A stretch of 64,000 bases of DNA from DATFFO01 sp963772815 (GTDB lineage Bacteria > Actinomycetota > Acidimicrobiia > Spongiisociales > ZC4RG35), in the NCBI GenBank assembly GCA_963772815.1, contig CAVYYV010000002.1, positions 62,001 to 126,000 on the forward strand, given 5' to 3'. The notes under the pieces are model-generated. The model ran no database searches. It saw only the letters and a program-made list of their open reading frames with translations, and was not told the origin of the DNA. Below, one piece after another: positions 18,407 to 27,193 of the stretch. Numbering within the stretch: the stretch's first letter is position 1; each line of letters starts with the position of its first letter. The translations under genes and the position numbers were made by a program.

Positions 18407-18790
18407 ATGGCGACTATCGCCCTGACTAAAGAGACGTTCAACGAGACCATCGCCGACAACGACACGGTGCTCATCGACTTCTGGGCCGAATGGTGCGGCC
18501 CGTGCCGCTCCTTTGCGCCCAACTATGAGAAGGCATCGGACGAGCACACCGACATGGTGTTCGCCAAGGTCGACACCGAGGCTCAACCCGAGTTGGCCGA
18601 GGCGTTCGGTATCCGCTCCATCCCCACGCTGATGGTGTTCCGCGACCAGATCCTGCTCTACAGCCAGCCCGGCGCGCTCCCCCCGGCGGCCCTCGACGAC
18701 CTGATCACCCAGGTCGAGGCATTGGACATGGACGACGTGCGGCACCAGATCGCCGAGCAGAAGTCCGAGGAGGGCACGGCGGCCAGCTGA
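18407..18790 (+). CDS. Thioredoxin
   Basis: 127 residues starting MATIALTKETFNETIADND; AGAGGTAAGCC precedes the ATG. Active site FWAEWCGPCRSF and the cis-Pro loop IRSIPTLMVF define a thioredoxin. The C-terminus is about 20 residues longer than Escherichia coli thioredoxin and Glu/Gln-rich. It reduces protein disulfides in the cytoplasm. A strong hairpin follows. Confidence 0.92.
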   Translation: MATIALTKETFNETIADNDTVLIDFWAEWCGPCRSFAPNYEKASDEHTDMVFAKVDTEAQPELAEAFGIRSIPTLMVFRDQILLYSQPGALPPAALDDLITQVEALDMDDVRHQIAEQKSEEGTAAS

Positions 18791-18797
18791 GCCCGAA

Positions 18798-19616
18798 TTA
18801 CGATCGACGTGAGGGCCGCTCCTCCGGGAGCGGCCCTCTGTCATTCCGGGTCGAACCCGACTCCTGCCCACCCCTGTACCCGAGGAATACTCTGGTCACA
18901 TAGGACAGGTCGATGACGCCACCCAGCGAATTGATCCGCTCGGCGATGGCCTCCATCAGCGCCCGCCGACGATCGTGTGGCAGGGCCACGTGATCGCTGA
19001 AGGTCCCCGACATGCCCACATACTGCTCGGCAGTCATCGGCTGGGACCAATGATGCTCCAAGACCTCCACCTCTCCGGTGGCCTCAGCCAGACGATTTCG
19101 CCACATTTGCGAATCTCGGCGACGATGCCGGCGACGGGAAGCGGCCTCGGCGTCGGGCAGGAAGCGGCCATAGAGATCGCCGAAGAGCCCGGAGTCTTCC
19201 TCGATATCGGGGAGATTCCATATCCAGGCCATCACGCCGCAAGGTCTCAGCTTCGCCGCCAGCACCGGGTCGGCTCGGTTGGGTAGCCAGTGCCACACCT
19301 GCGCCCCGTACACGAGGTCCAGGTCCGACTCGATGGTGACCTCGAGCGCGTCGGCCACTACCCAGCGCGCCCGGGGCACCCGGCTTCTGCCCACGTCCAC
19401 CATGGCGGAATCCGGATCGGAGGCGACGACGTGGAACCCGCGTTCCACGAACGAGCGGGTGGCCTTGCCGGTGCCGGCTCCCACTTCCAGGGCCGACTTT
19501 CCTGGGCAGCGCTCCGCCACCCAGTCGATCACCTCACCCGGATAGGACGGTCGCCAGCGCTCGTAGCGTTGGGCAACCTGACCGAACACCTGGGCCAGCT
19601 CGGCTGCCTGGGTCAC
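18798..19616 (-). CDS. SAM-dependent methyltransferase
   Basis: 272 residues from a GTG overlapping the mnmA stop (GTGA). Class I Rossmann motifs: ALEVGAGTGKATRSFVERG (motif I), VVASDPDSAMV (motif II), then VYGAQVWHWL where motif IV lies. It resembles yeast Trm9/trans-aconitate-methyltransferase-like proteins of unknown substrate. The last ~12 residues (GPLPEERPSRRS) are encoded by the terminator hairpin, so a slightly shorter true C-terminus is possible. Confidence 0.8.
   Translation of the reverse strand: MTQAAELAQVFGQVAQRYERWRPSYPGEVIDWVAERCPGKSALEVGAGTGKATRSFVERGFHVVASDPDSAMVDVGRSRVPRARWVVADALEVTIESDLDLVYGAQVWHWLPNRADPVLAAKLRPCGVMAWIWNLPDIEEDSGLFGDLYGRFLPDAEAASRRRHRRRDSQMWRNRLAEATGEVEVLEHHWSQPMTAEQYVGMSGTFSDHVALPHDRRRALMEAIAERINSLGGVIDLSYVTRVFLGYRGGQESGSTRNDRGPLPEERPSRRS
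18811..18838. terminator. Terminator hairpin between thioredoxin and methyltransferase
   Basis: Perfect 12-pair stem GAGGGCCGCTCC / GGAGCGGCCCTC with a TCCG loop. It lies between convergent genes and inside the last codons of the methyltransferase reading frame. Confidence 0.75.
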
Positions 19617-20665
19617 GGTCGGGTTTCGACGATGACGGCTCCCCCCAGCACTTCGTCGCCGTGGTAGAGACTCACGGTTTGGCCGGCCGCCACAGCTTCC
19701 TGAGGATCTTCGAAGATCACGGTGTCGTCCTCCAAGAAGGCCGCTGCGGCCTCTCCGTGAGCCCGAAACTGGGCCGCCACTTCGCCTTCGATCCCGCCTC
19801 CGGAGACGGACGCGAGGTCGGTGACGCGCAGACGGGAGACCGCTAGGTCGGCTCGACGGCCGAGGATGACGGTGGAAGTGCCGGCGTCGATCGAGGTCAC
19901 ATAGCGCGGCTCCCCCACCGCCACACCCAGCCCTCGACGCTGGCCGATGGTGAAGCCCACCACGCCCTCGTGACGACCCAGCTCGGTCCCGTCACGATCG
20001 AGTATCGGCCCCGGACGAAATCCCTGGGGGGCCACCCGAGCCAGGAAGCTGCGATAATCGCCACCCCGGACGAAGCAGATATCCATCGATTCGGACTTGT
20101 GTGCGGTCCGCAACCCGAGCCGGTCGGCCTGGGCCCGTGTCTCCCCCTTGGTCAGGCGGCCCACCGGAAATCGAACCCGCTCCAACTGGTCCTGACCGAG
20201 CATCGACAGGACATACGACTGATCCTTGGCCTTGTCTACCCCCCGCCAAAGGTGCCAACCGTCGGCGCGATGCTCGGTTCGGGCATAGTGGCCGGTGACG
20301 ACCAGGTCGCACCCCAGCTCGGAGGCATGTTCCAGCAGCGCCGAGAACTTGACCGCCCGATTGCATTCCACACAGGGGTTGGGCGTGCGGCCTGCCAGAT
20401 AATCACCCACGAATGTGTCGATGACACCGGCCGAGAAGTGGTCCGTGTAGTCCACGACGTAGTACGGGATCCCCAGCCTGGCCGCCACCCGGCGTGCGTC
20501 CTCGGCATCGGAGACCGTGCAGCAACCGGACGTCGGCGCCTCTCCATTGGGCCCCGCCCACATCTTCATGGTCACACCGATGACGCTGTGGCCCTGCTCG
20601 ACCATCAGGGCGGCGGCCACCGACGAGTCGACACCGCCCGACATCGCCGCCAGGACCCGGCTCAC
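19613..20665 (-). CDS. mnmA: tRNA-specific 2-thiouridylase MnmA
   Basis: 350 residues from GTG. PP-loop AMSGGVDSSVAA at the N-terminus, catalytic Cys in PNPCVECNR with the partner Cys in SMDICFV, and the C-terminal FTIGQRRGLGV are diagnostic. It adenylates and thiolates U34 of tRNA Lys/Glu/Gln. Sulfur comes from a cysteine desulfurase; one is encoded 2 kb away on the same strand beyond kup. Confidence 0.95.
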   Translation of the reverse strand: MSRVLAAMSGGVDSSVAAALMVEQGHSVIGVTMKMWAGPNGEAPTSGCCTVSDAEDARRVAARLGIPYYVVDYTDHFSAGVIDTFVGDYLAGRTPNPCVECNRAVKFSALLEHASELGCDLVVTGHYARTEHRADGWHLWRGVDKAKDQSYVLSMLGQDQLERVRFPVGRLTKGETRAQADRLGLRTAHKSESMDICFVRGGDYRSFLARVAPQGFRPGPILDRDGTELGRHEGVVGFTIGQRRGLGVAVGEPRYVTSIDAGTSTVILGRRADLAVSRLRVTDLASVSGGGIEGEVAAQFRAHGEAAAAFLEDDTVIFEDPQEAVAAGQTVSLYHGDEVLGGAVIVETRP

Positions 20666-20747
20666 GTCTTGTTCCTCACCCCCTCCAGGCTAGGGCTGCG
20701 CCTGGCCGCTGCCCACTACGGCCCGGCCCCCGATACGGGCTGGGACG

Positions 20748-22643
20748 GTGGTGGGAGTACGCTGCTCGTTCGTGGCTGAGGGTCATGGAACCAATGGAAA
20801 GAGGGTCGGGCTCGTAATCGCCGCCCTGGGCGTCGTATACGGGGACATCGGCACCTCTCCCCTCTACGCCCTCCGCGAATCCCTGGCCGAGGAGCACGAG
20901 GTAGTCGCCACCCAGGCCAATATCGTCGGAGTGCTGTCCCTGATCATCTGGGCCCTGATCATCGTCATCGCCATCAAGTACGTGGCGCTGGTGATGAGGG
21001 CCGACAACCACGGCGAGGGCGGGATCCTGGCCCTCACCTCCCTGATGAAGAACGACCCCAACAAGAAGTGGCGCACCGGGCTCTTCCTGTTCGGGCTGTT
21101 CGGCACCGCTCTCCTCTACGGCGACGGGGCGATCACTCCCGCCATCTCGGTTCTGTCGGCCGTCGAGGGCCTCGAGGTGGCCACACCGGTCTTCGCTCCG
21201 TACATCATCCCGATCTCGATCGCCATCCTGGTAGTCCTCTTCGCCGTCCAGTGGCGGGGCACTGGCGCGATCGGTCGGGTCTTCGGCATGGTGATGCTGG
21301 TCTGGTTCGCGGCGCTGACCCTGCTCGGGATGGTCCACATATTCGATGCCCCCGGCGTCCTGGCAGCCTTCAATCCCGTGCACGCCGTGGCCTATTTCGG
21401 CAGAAATGGATTCCCCGCCTTCAGATCCCTGGGTTCAGTGTTCCTCGTCGTGACGGGTGGCGAGGCCCTCTATGCGGACATGGGCCACTTCGGGTCCGGG
21501 CCGATCCGGATCGGCTGGTACACGATGGTGATGCCCGCCCTGATAATCACGTATCTGGGACAGGGGGCGCTGCTGATGTCCAACCCGGGCGCCCTCGACA
21601 ATCCCTTCTATCACATGGCTCCAGACTGGGCCTTGATACCCCTGGTGGTCCTGGCCACGTCCGCCACGGTCATCGCCAGCCAGGCCCTGATCTCAGGGGC
21701 CTATTCCCTGACGATGCAGGCCATTCAGCTCGACTACCTACCGCGCATGCTCATCCGCCACACCTCGTCGGAGGAGGCCGGCCAGATCTACCTTCCCGCC
21801 GTCAACTGGGCCCTGATGATCGCCTGTGTGGGCCTCGTGATCTCTTTCCGCACCTCGTCGGCCCTTGCGGCCGCCTACGGCGTGGCCGTCACCGCCACGA
21901 TGGTGGTCACCACCCTCATCTTCGCCACCGTCGTCGTGGATCGGTTCGGTTGGAGGCCGTGGCAGGCGGCGGCGATGGCCATCCCCCTCCTGGCCGTCGA
22001 TCTTGCTTTCTTCGGCGCCAACATCCTCAAGATTCCCGCCGGAGGGTGGTTCCCGCTGGTCGTGGCGGGCCTGGTGTTCTTCGTCATGACCACCTGGCAA
22101 GCCGGGAGACGTCTGGTTCGCAAGCTGATCCGCCGCGACGAGGTCCCGGTGAAGGTGGTCTTCAAGACGTGGGAGGACCGGCCGCTTCCCCGGGTGCCCG
22201 GAACCGCCGTCTATCTGTTTCCTGAGGTGGGAATGATGCCGCCGGCGCTGCTCACCAATATCCGGGCCAACCACACCGTCCATGAGTCCGTGTGGCTCGT
22301 GGCGGTGAAGGTGGAGGAGCGTCCCCACGTCCCACCTGCCGGGCGGACCGAGGTCACCGAGCTGGGTCAAGGCTTCAGCCAGATAGTGCTCCATTTCGGC
22401 TTCAGCGAAGAACCCGACGTGATCCAGGCGTTGAGAGAGATAGACGAGCCCGCCTACGACCCCGAGGACACCGTGTTCATGCTGGGTCGGGAGACCATCC
22501 GCTCCACAGCCCGCCGCTTCACGATCAGCCGATTGCGCGAGCGCATGTTCACCTTCTTCCACCGCAATGCCTCCGACGCCGCCCGCCACTTCCGACTTCC
22601 TCCCGAGCGCGTGATCGAGATCGGTCGCATGGTGGAGATCTGA
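20748..22643 (+). CDS. kup: Kup-type potassium transporter
   Basis: 631 residues if GTG 20748 is used; GTG 20772 is an alternative start and neither has a convincing ribosome site. N-terminal LGVVYGDIGTSPLYALRESL is the Kup signature, followed by about 12 membrane spans (GDGAITPAISVLSAVEG, YADMGHFG) and a C-terminal cytoplasmic domain ending TFFHRNASDAARHFRLPPERVIEIGRMVEI. Low-affinity H+/K+ symport. It lies between nifS-like and mnmA genes on the opposite strand. Confidence 0.95.
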   Translation: MVGVRCSFVAEGHGTNGKRVGLVIAALGVVYGDIGTSPLYALRESLAEEHEVVATQANIVGVLSLIIWALIIVIAIKYVALVMRADNHGEGGILALTSLMKNDPNKKWRTGLFLFGLFGTALLYGDGAITPAISVLSAVEGLEVATPVFAPYIIPISIAILVVLFAVQWRGTGAIGRVFGMVMLVWFAALTLLGMVHIFDAPGVLAAFNPVHAVAYFGRNGFPAFRSLGSVFLVVTGGEALYADMGHFGSGPIRIGWYTMVMPALIITYLGQGALLMSNPGALDNPFYHMAPDWALIPLVVLATSATVIASQALISGAYSLTMQAIQLDYLPRMLIRHTSSEEAGQIYLPAVNWALMIACVGLVISFRTSSALAAAYGVAVTATMVVTTLIFATVVVDRFGWRPWQAAAMAIPLLAVDLAFFGANILKIPAGGWFPLVVAGLVFFVMTTWQAGRRLVRKLIRRDEVPVKVVFKTWEDRPLPRVPGTAVYLFPEVGMMPPALLTNIRANHTVHESVWLVAVKVEERPHVPPAGRTEVTELGQGFSQIVLHFGFSEEPDVIQALREIDEPAYDPEDTVFMLGRETIRSTARRFTISRLRERMFTFFHRNASDAARHFRLPPERVIEIGRMVEI

Positions 22644-22734
22644 GGGCGAGCCGCCCCGCAACAACACGCCGTCGATATCCGTTCGCAGAGATCCAGAGAA
22701 CGGTGCGATGGAAGGGACATCAGGGCGCGCCTGG

Positions 22735-23853
22735 TCAGCCGATGGCCTCGATCAGCGCCAGGGCGGCCCGGTCCCCCTCCTCGGGGGTGGTCGTCCAGCC
22801 AAAGGTGAATCGCAGGCACTGACGGCCCTCTTCGGAGGACATCCCCATCGCGGTCAGCACGTGACTGGGAGACGAAGCCCCCGACTGGCATGCCGAGCCG
22901 GCTGATGCCGCCACCCCTGCCTGGTCGAGACGGATGAGCACCGTCTCGTTTCGGATCCCGGGGAAGCGCAGGTGGCTGTGCTGGACTAGACGTGCATCGA
23001 GGGGAGCGTTGACCGTGACTCCCTCCAGCTTGGCGATGACCGTCTCCTCGAAGCGCGCCCGTGTCTCGGATACGACACCGCGAAACCGAGACCGATCTGC
23101 CACGGCCAGCTCGAGGGCTGTGGCCAGGCCCACCGCCGCCGCCACATTGTGAGTTCCCGAACGCCTACCCAGCTCCTGGCCCCCACCGTGCAAGACGGGC
23201 TCCAGGGCCACACCCTGGGGAACAACGAGAGCTCCGACACCCTTGGGCCCGCCCAGCTTGTGGGCGGCGATGCTGAGCAGATCAACCCCGTAGCCGGCTA
23301 CGTTCTCAGAGACGGCCGCCTGCACGGCGTCCGTGTGGACCACCACGTCGGGATTGACCCGGTGCACGGCTTCCGCCACCCCGGCGACCGGCTGGATCAC
23401 CCCCGTCTCGTTGTTGGCCCACATGACCGATACCACAGCCGTGTCCGAGTCGACGGCCGCGGCGACCCGCTCGGGGTCGACTCTGCCCATGGCATCCACA
23501 CCCACGATCGAGACCGGACAGCCCAAGCGCTCCAGGAAGTGGGCCGACTCGAGCACCGCCTCGTGCTCGGTGGCCACGGTCACCACCCCGCCTCGCCCCC
23601 CACCGGCCAGAGCAGGCCCCTTCAGGGCCAGGTTGTCCGCCTCGGTACCCCCGCCGGTGAACACGACTTCCAGCGGATGACACCCGAGCAGGACCGCCAC
23701 ACGCTCACGGGCGTCCTCCAGAGCGTCCTTGGCCCTTCGGGAGACGGCGTGGATTCCGGACGGATTACCGAACGTCTCGCGATGGAACGGCGCCATCGCC
23801 TCATCCACCCCCGGCCGCATCGGAGTGGTGGCAGCATGGTCCAGATACAGCAT
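22735..23853 (-). CDS. Cysteine desulfurase, NifS/IscS family
   Basis: 372 residues. Aminotransferase class V features: YLDHAATTPMRPGV, GTEADNLALKG, ATEHEAVL, VMWANNETGVIQP, PLP-binding Lys in SIAAHKLGGPKGVG, and catalytic Cys in ASAGSACQSGA. It takes sulfur from cysteine to give a persulfide. In this lineage it commonly supplies MnmA, whose gene follows on the same strand after the interposed kup. No IscU gene is adjacent. Confidence 0.92.
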   Translation of the reverse strand: MLYLDHAATTPMRPGVDEAMAPFHRETFGNPSGIHAVSRRAKDALEDARERVAVLLGCHPLEVVFTGGGTEADNLALKGPALAGGGRGGVVTVATEHEAVLESAHFLERLGCPVSIVGVDAMGRVDPERVAAAVDSDTAVVSVMWANNETGVIQPVAGVAEAVHRVNPDVVVHTDAVQAAVSENVAGYGVDLLSIAAHKLGGPKGVGALVVPQGVALEPVLHGGGQELGRRSGTHNVAAAVGLATALELAVADRSRFRGVVSETRARFEETVIAKLEGVTVNAPLDARLVQHSHLRFPGIRNETVLIRLDQAGVAASAGSACQSGASSPSHVLTAMGMSSEEGRQCLRFTFGWTTTPEEGDRAALALIEAIG

Positions 23854-23901
23854 CTCAACCCGATTGTCGCAGCCACGCGTCCTTGTTCACGAACGCGCCC
23901 C

Positions 23902-24594
23902 TCAACCCTCGGCGGCCTCGGCCTGCGCTACGGCTCCCTCTAGAACTTCGAGTTGGAGATCGAGACCCGAGATGATGTGCGCCACCAATGCCTCCTGGGC
24001 AGCGGCGCCGTCACCTGACTCGATGGCAGCCAGCACGTCCTCGTGGGTGGGCTCGGCCTCGAGGAAGTGGAGCTTGGCGTCGTGTAACTCGGCGAACATG
24101 CGAAACGCCTGACTCCGGCCCCAGATCGAGTCGACGGATTCGAGGAACATGGCGTTGCCGGTGGCCTTGACGATGGACCGATGAACGAGGCGGTTCAACT
24201 CGTATCCCTCCTCCACCGACCGTGCCCCACCGGCGGCGGCCTGAACAGCCTTGCGGATCATCTGAATCGCCTCGGGGTCCCCTCGCTCGGCCACCATCCG
24301 GGCCGCGTATCCCTCCACCGCGGCCCGCAGCTCGTAGATCTCCCGAGCCTCGTGCAGGTCCACCGAGCGAACCAGGAAGCCGCCCCGCTCGCTCGACTCC
24401 AGGATCCCCTCCGCCTCCAGCCGCAGCAGCGCCTCTCGGACCGGGGTGCGTGACACATCCATCTCCTCGGCCAGGATCTCCTGGACCAGACGCTCCCCGG
24501 GAGGGATCTTGCCGGCCACGACGGCATCGAAGATCTGGCGGTAGACGAAGTCCGCCAACCTCGCAGAGCTCCGCTCGAAGCGCTCGAACGTCAT
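23902..24594 (-). CDS. GntR/FCD-family regulator, candidate master regulator of the BMC regulon
   Basis: 230 residues. Winged helix ADFVYRQIFDAVVAGKIPPGERLVQEILAEEMDVSRTPVREALLRLEAEGILESSERGGFLV, then an FCD domain with the expected His positions (NRLVHRSIV, HEDVLAAI, HIISG) that bind a metal and often a carboxylate or amine effector. A palindrome 22 bases upstream of its start also occurs upstream of the glutamate-synthase-like and BMC/oxidase operons, so it probably represses itself and those operons. The palindrome link is seen in sequence; repression is inference. Confidence 0.85.
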   Translation of the reverse strand: MTFERFERSSARLADFVYRQIFDAVVAGKIPPGERLVQEILAEEMDVSRTPVREALLRLEAEGILESSERGGFLVRSVDLHEAREIYELRAAVEGYAARMVAERGDPEAIQMIRKAVQAAAGGARSVEEGYELNRLVHRSIVKATGNAMFLESVDSIWGRSQAFRMFAELHDAKLHFLEAEPTHEDVLAAIESGDGAAAQEALVAHIISGLDLQLEVLEGAVAQAEAAEG

Positions 24595-24615
24595 CGTCCT
24601 CCCAACGGTTCTGGG

Positions 24616-24630
24616 TGCATACAGTACGCA
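24616..24630. promoter_or_regulatory. Candidate GntR operator, copy 1 (autoregulatory)
   Basis: TGCATACAGTACGCA, an odd-length palindrome centred on one A; 12 of 15 positions are symmetric. It sits 22 bases upstream of the GntR start and matches copies at 27824 and 38504. Confidence 0.65.
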
Positions 24631-24711
24631 GGATTCAAAGCTATCACCAGTGGACGGACGAGGCCTGGGCCCCGTCTTGTCACGCTTCAGCCTGAGATGG
24701 CCCGACTTGGC

Positions 24712-25002
24712 TCAGCCCCCACGGAGCACCAGCATCACCTCAGCAAGCTCCTTCTCCGGCTCGCCTTCGACCTGGTAGGTCTCGGCCAGTGTCTCGGATA
24801 GATTGCCGGCTCTCCAAGCATCGCGCGACTCGGGTGAATCCCACACATAGATGCCTCCGTACTCACCTGTTCCTGGAAATCTGACGTAGTACTTCTGAGC
24901 CAACCCCGGAACCTCTCGATAGCGGTCCGAACGATCTCTGAAGCGTCGATCGACCTCATCGTGGGAAAGGCCGGACTTGTAACGAACGATCTGGATGATC
25001 AT
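24712..25002 (-). CDS. Small alpha-beta barrel protein (YdhR/Dabb-like)
   Basis: 96 residues starting MIIQIVRYKSGLSHDEV with GGAGATCCG upstream, which decides this start over one five codons earlier. The pattern IVRYKSGL...VPGLAQKYYVRFPGTGEYGGIYVWDSPESRDAW fits the dimeric ferredoxin-like fold of YdhR-type putative mono-oxygenases. Role unknown. It lies between the GntR gene and RidA, opposite to RidA. Confidence 0.6.
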   Translation of the reverse strand: MIIQIVRYKSGLSHDEVDRRFRDRSDRYREVPGLAQKYYVRFPGTGEYGGIYVWDSPESRDAWRAGNLSETLAETYQVEGEPEKELAEVMLVLRGG

Positions 25003-25175
25003 CGGATCTCCTTTCACGGAGGATCGTGTTCTACTGGGCTGTCACCCTCGGCCAGGGTCTCCCTGCTTGAGCTCCGTCCCGGAGCTCGACCCCTCCGTCG
25101 ATGATGCCCAACGCCACCGGCTAGCCCAGGCGCTGGGCGGGGTAGGTCAGACCCTCAGGCACTAGCCTCCCGGTG

Positions 25176-25571
25176 ATGGTCGAGATCGTCACGACTTCGG
25201 GCGGAGGCCGCTTCGAGCAGATCGGCTCCTACTCACGCGCCAAGCGGGTGGGGCCGTTCGTCTACGTAGCCGGAACGACAGCCATCGAGCCCTCCGGCAA
25301 GCTCCACGCTCCCTACGACGCCTACGCCCAGACCATCTACGCCCTGGCCCGGGTGGCCCGGGCACTGGAGGAAGTGGGGGCCTCGATCTCCGATGTGGTC
25401 CGCACCCGGATGTACTTCTCGGACATGAGCGCCGCCGGGGACGCCGTACGCGCCCACGGCGAGGTGTTCGCCGGCATCCTGCCCGTCACCACCGGCTGTC
25501 AGGTCGGTCTCACTACCCCGGGCATGATGGTCGAGGTCGAAGTCGACGCCATCGTGTCCTCCTTGCTGTGA
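25176..25571 (+). CDS. RidA/YjgF-family imine deaminase
   Basis: 131 residues starting MVEIVTTSGGGRFEQIGSYSRAKRVG; a GTG one codon earlier is also possible. The RidA core is present (VGPFVYVAGTTAI, AYAQTIYALARVARALEEVGASISDVVRTRMYFSDM, Arg in RTRMY, Glu near the C-terminus in VEVEVDAI). RidA hydrolyses reactive enamines/imines. That chemistry suits a pathway with amine oxidation through imines. It is a separate unit 180 bases before the permease. Confidence 0.85.
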   Translation: MVEIVTTSGGGRFEQIGSYSRAKRVGPFVYVAGTTAIEPSGKLHAPYDAYAQTIYALARVARALEEVGASISDVVRTRMYFSDMSAAGDAVRAHGEVFAGILPVTTGCQVGLTTPGMMVEVEVDAIVSSLL

Positions 25572-25686
25572 GCCCGCGCTAGCCGGGGCTCAATCGCCCG
25601 GGAGTGCTAGCAGTCGGAAAATCGCCTCCGACATTTCCCCCCGTTTTTCCCAGCCCGCCGCGTGAGGAAGGACTATGTTTGCGCGC

Positions 25687-25701
25687 TGTATACAGGATTC
25701 G
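25687..25701. promoter_or_regulatory. Degenerate GntR operator candidate, copy 2
   Basis: TGTATACAGGATTCG: the left half (TGTATAC) is identical to the BMC-operon site, the right half is poor. It lies 50 bases upstream of the permease start. A single-half match, so weaker than the other copies. Confidence 0.4.
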
Positions 25702-25750
25702 GTTGCCTCGGGGCGGGTCGAGTCCGGCGTTCCGGCGACGGAGGAGCAGC

Positions 25751-27193
25751 ATGGCAGACACACAGTCAGAAGGCATGATCACGGGCAGCTCGGATTCGGG
25801 CGGATTGGTCAGATCCCTCACCACGCTGGACGTGTTCATCGCCGGCGTGGGCCTGGTGGTGGCAGCGAGCACGCTCGTGTCCGATTTCGTGGGATGGTTC
25901 ACGGCGGGGCGGGCTTTCGCCGTCGCCCTCATCGCCATGTTCGTGGTGAACCTGTTCCTGGGCCTGGCGGCCTCGGAGCTAGCAACCACCTATCCCAAGG
26001 CGGGAGCTCTGTACGACTTCGGCGCGGCGGCCGTGGGGGGCAGTGAGCGGACGAAGGCCTTCGTGGGCATTTTCCTCGGCGCCCTGTTCTACATCATGTT
26101 CGCCTTCGCCGGCGGCGGTGAGACGGTGGCCGGTGCCTCCGGCGCTCAAGGCCTGTTCAACGGCGGGCCGCTGGCCATGTGGGTCGTCATCCTTTCGGTA
26201 CTCGCCATCCTCCCCAACCTGTTCGGGATATCGCTGCTGGCCAAGGTGGAGCTGTACACGGTCATAGTGATGCTGGCCATCCGCTGGTTCTTCGGCGTGA
26301 CCGGATTCCTCGGAACCAACAATGTCGGGAACTGGTCCTGGTCCAACATCCCCGGAGGTGAGCTGAGCTTCGCCGGGATCATTGCGCTGGGAGGGGCATA
26401 TGCATTCTGGTCCTTCGTGGGGATCGAGTTCGTCGCCCCGCTGGCGGAGGAGACCCGCGACCCCGCCAGGTCGATCCCGCGCGGCATCGTCCTCGGGTTG
26501 CTTGCCATCCTGGGCACGTCCCTCCTGATGGGCATCGGCGTGGCGGGCCTCAACCCCGATTGGGCCTCCCAGATCAGCCTCGACGCCCCGCAGCTAGCCG
26601 TGGGCCAAGAGATGTTCGGAGATGGAGGGCGGATACTGATGGCCATCGCCTCGGTGCTGGCCACGTACTCGTCGATGACGATCGTGTACGCCTCGATGCC
26701 CCGCATCCTTTACGGGATGTCACGTAATGGGCACTTCTTTGGCCCTCTTAGTCGCTGGTTCGGCACCGTCCATCCCCGTTTCCGCACTCCGTGGGTGGCG
26801 ATCTTCTTCACGGGCGTGGTTTACACCCTCACCGCCATCGCCTACGGCAGCGTGGCGGAGTTGATCTTCACCGCCGCATATGTGTGGCTGCTGCTCTATG
26901 TGGTGTATAGCCTGCTGGTGGTTGTGAGCCGCTACGTGAATCCCAACGTGGCCCGGCCGTTCAAGCTGCCCATATACGTGCCTGTGGTCGGTTTCCTGGT
27001 CACCCTGTACATGTTCTGGGCAGCCTTCAAGGACCCGATCGAAGAGGGCGGGCCCACCGGCCACTCCTTCTTTGGCGGCAGGGCCCTGTGGATGATCGGA
27101 GGCGCCATCGTGGTGGCGATCATCGGCATCGCCCTGGAGAAGTCGTCCGGCGTCCAATCCCATCTGGAGCAAGAGGTGCACCAGGAGGCATGA
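25751..27193 (+). CDS. APC-superfamily amino acid/amine permease
   Basis: 480 residues starting MADTQSEGMITGSSDSGGLVRSLTTLDVF; GGAGGAGCAGC precedes the ATG. About twelve membrane spans in the APC pattern, with an AGAVGLVVA-like first helix (VFIAGVGLVVAASTLVSDFVG), ELATTYPKAGALYDF after helix 2, and FVGIEFVAPLAEETRDPARSIPRG, a hallmark loop of this superfamily. Related carriers take up amino acids and amines such as ethanolamine. Operator upstream and pathway genes nearby make it the likely importer of the amine, by inference. Confidence 0.85.
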   Translation: MADTQSEGMITGSSDSGGLVRSLTTLDVFIAGVGLVVAASTLVSDFVGWFTAGRAFAVALIAMFVVNLFLGLAASELATTYPKAGALYDFGAAAVGGSERTKAFVGIFLGALFYIMFAFAGGGETVAGASGAQGLFNGGPLAMWVVILSVLAILPNLFGISLLAKVELYTVIVMLAIRWFFGVTGFLGTNNVGNWSWSNIPGGELSFAGIIALGGAYAFWSFVGIEFVAPLAEETRDPARSIPRGIVLGLLAILGTSLLMGIGVAGLNPDWASQISLDAPQLAVGQEMFGDGGRILMAIASVLATYSSMTIVYASMPRILYGMSRNGHFFGPLSRWFGTVHPRFRTPWVAIFFTGVVYTLTAIAYGSVAELIFTAAYVWLLLYVVYSLLVVVSRYVNPNVARPFKLPIYVPVVGFLVTLYMFWAAFKDPIEEGGPTGHSFFGGRALWMIGGAIVVAIIGIALEKSSGVQSHLEQEVHQEA

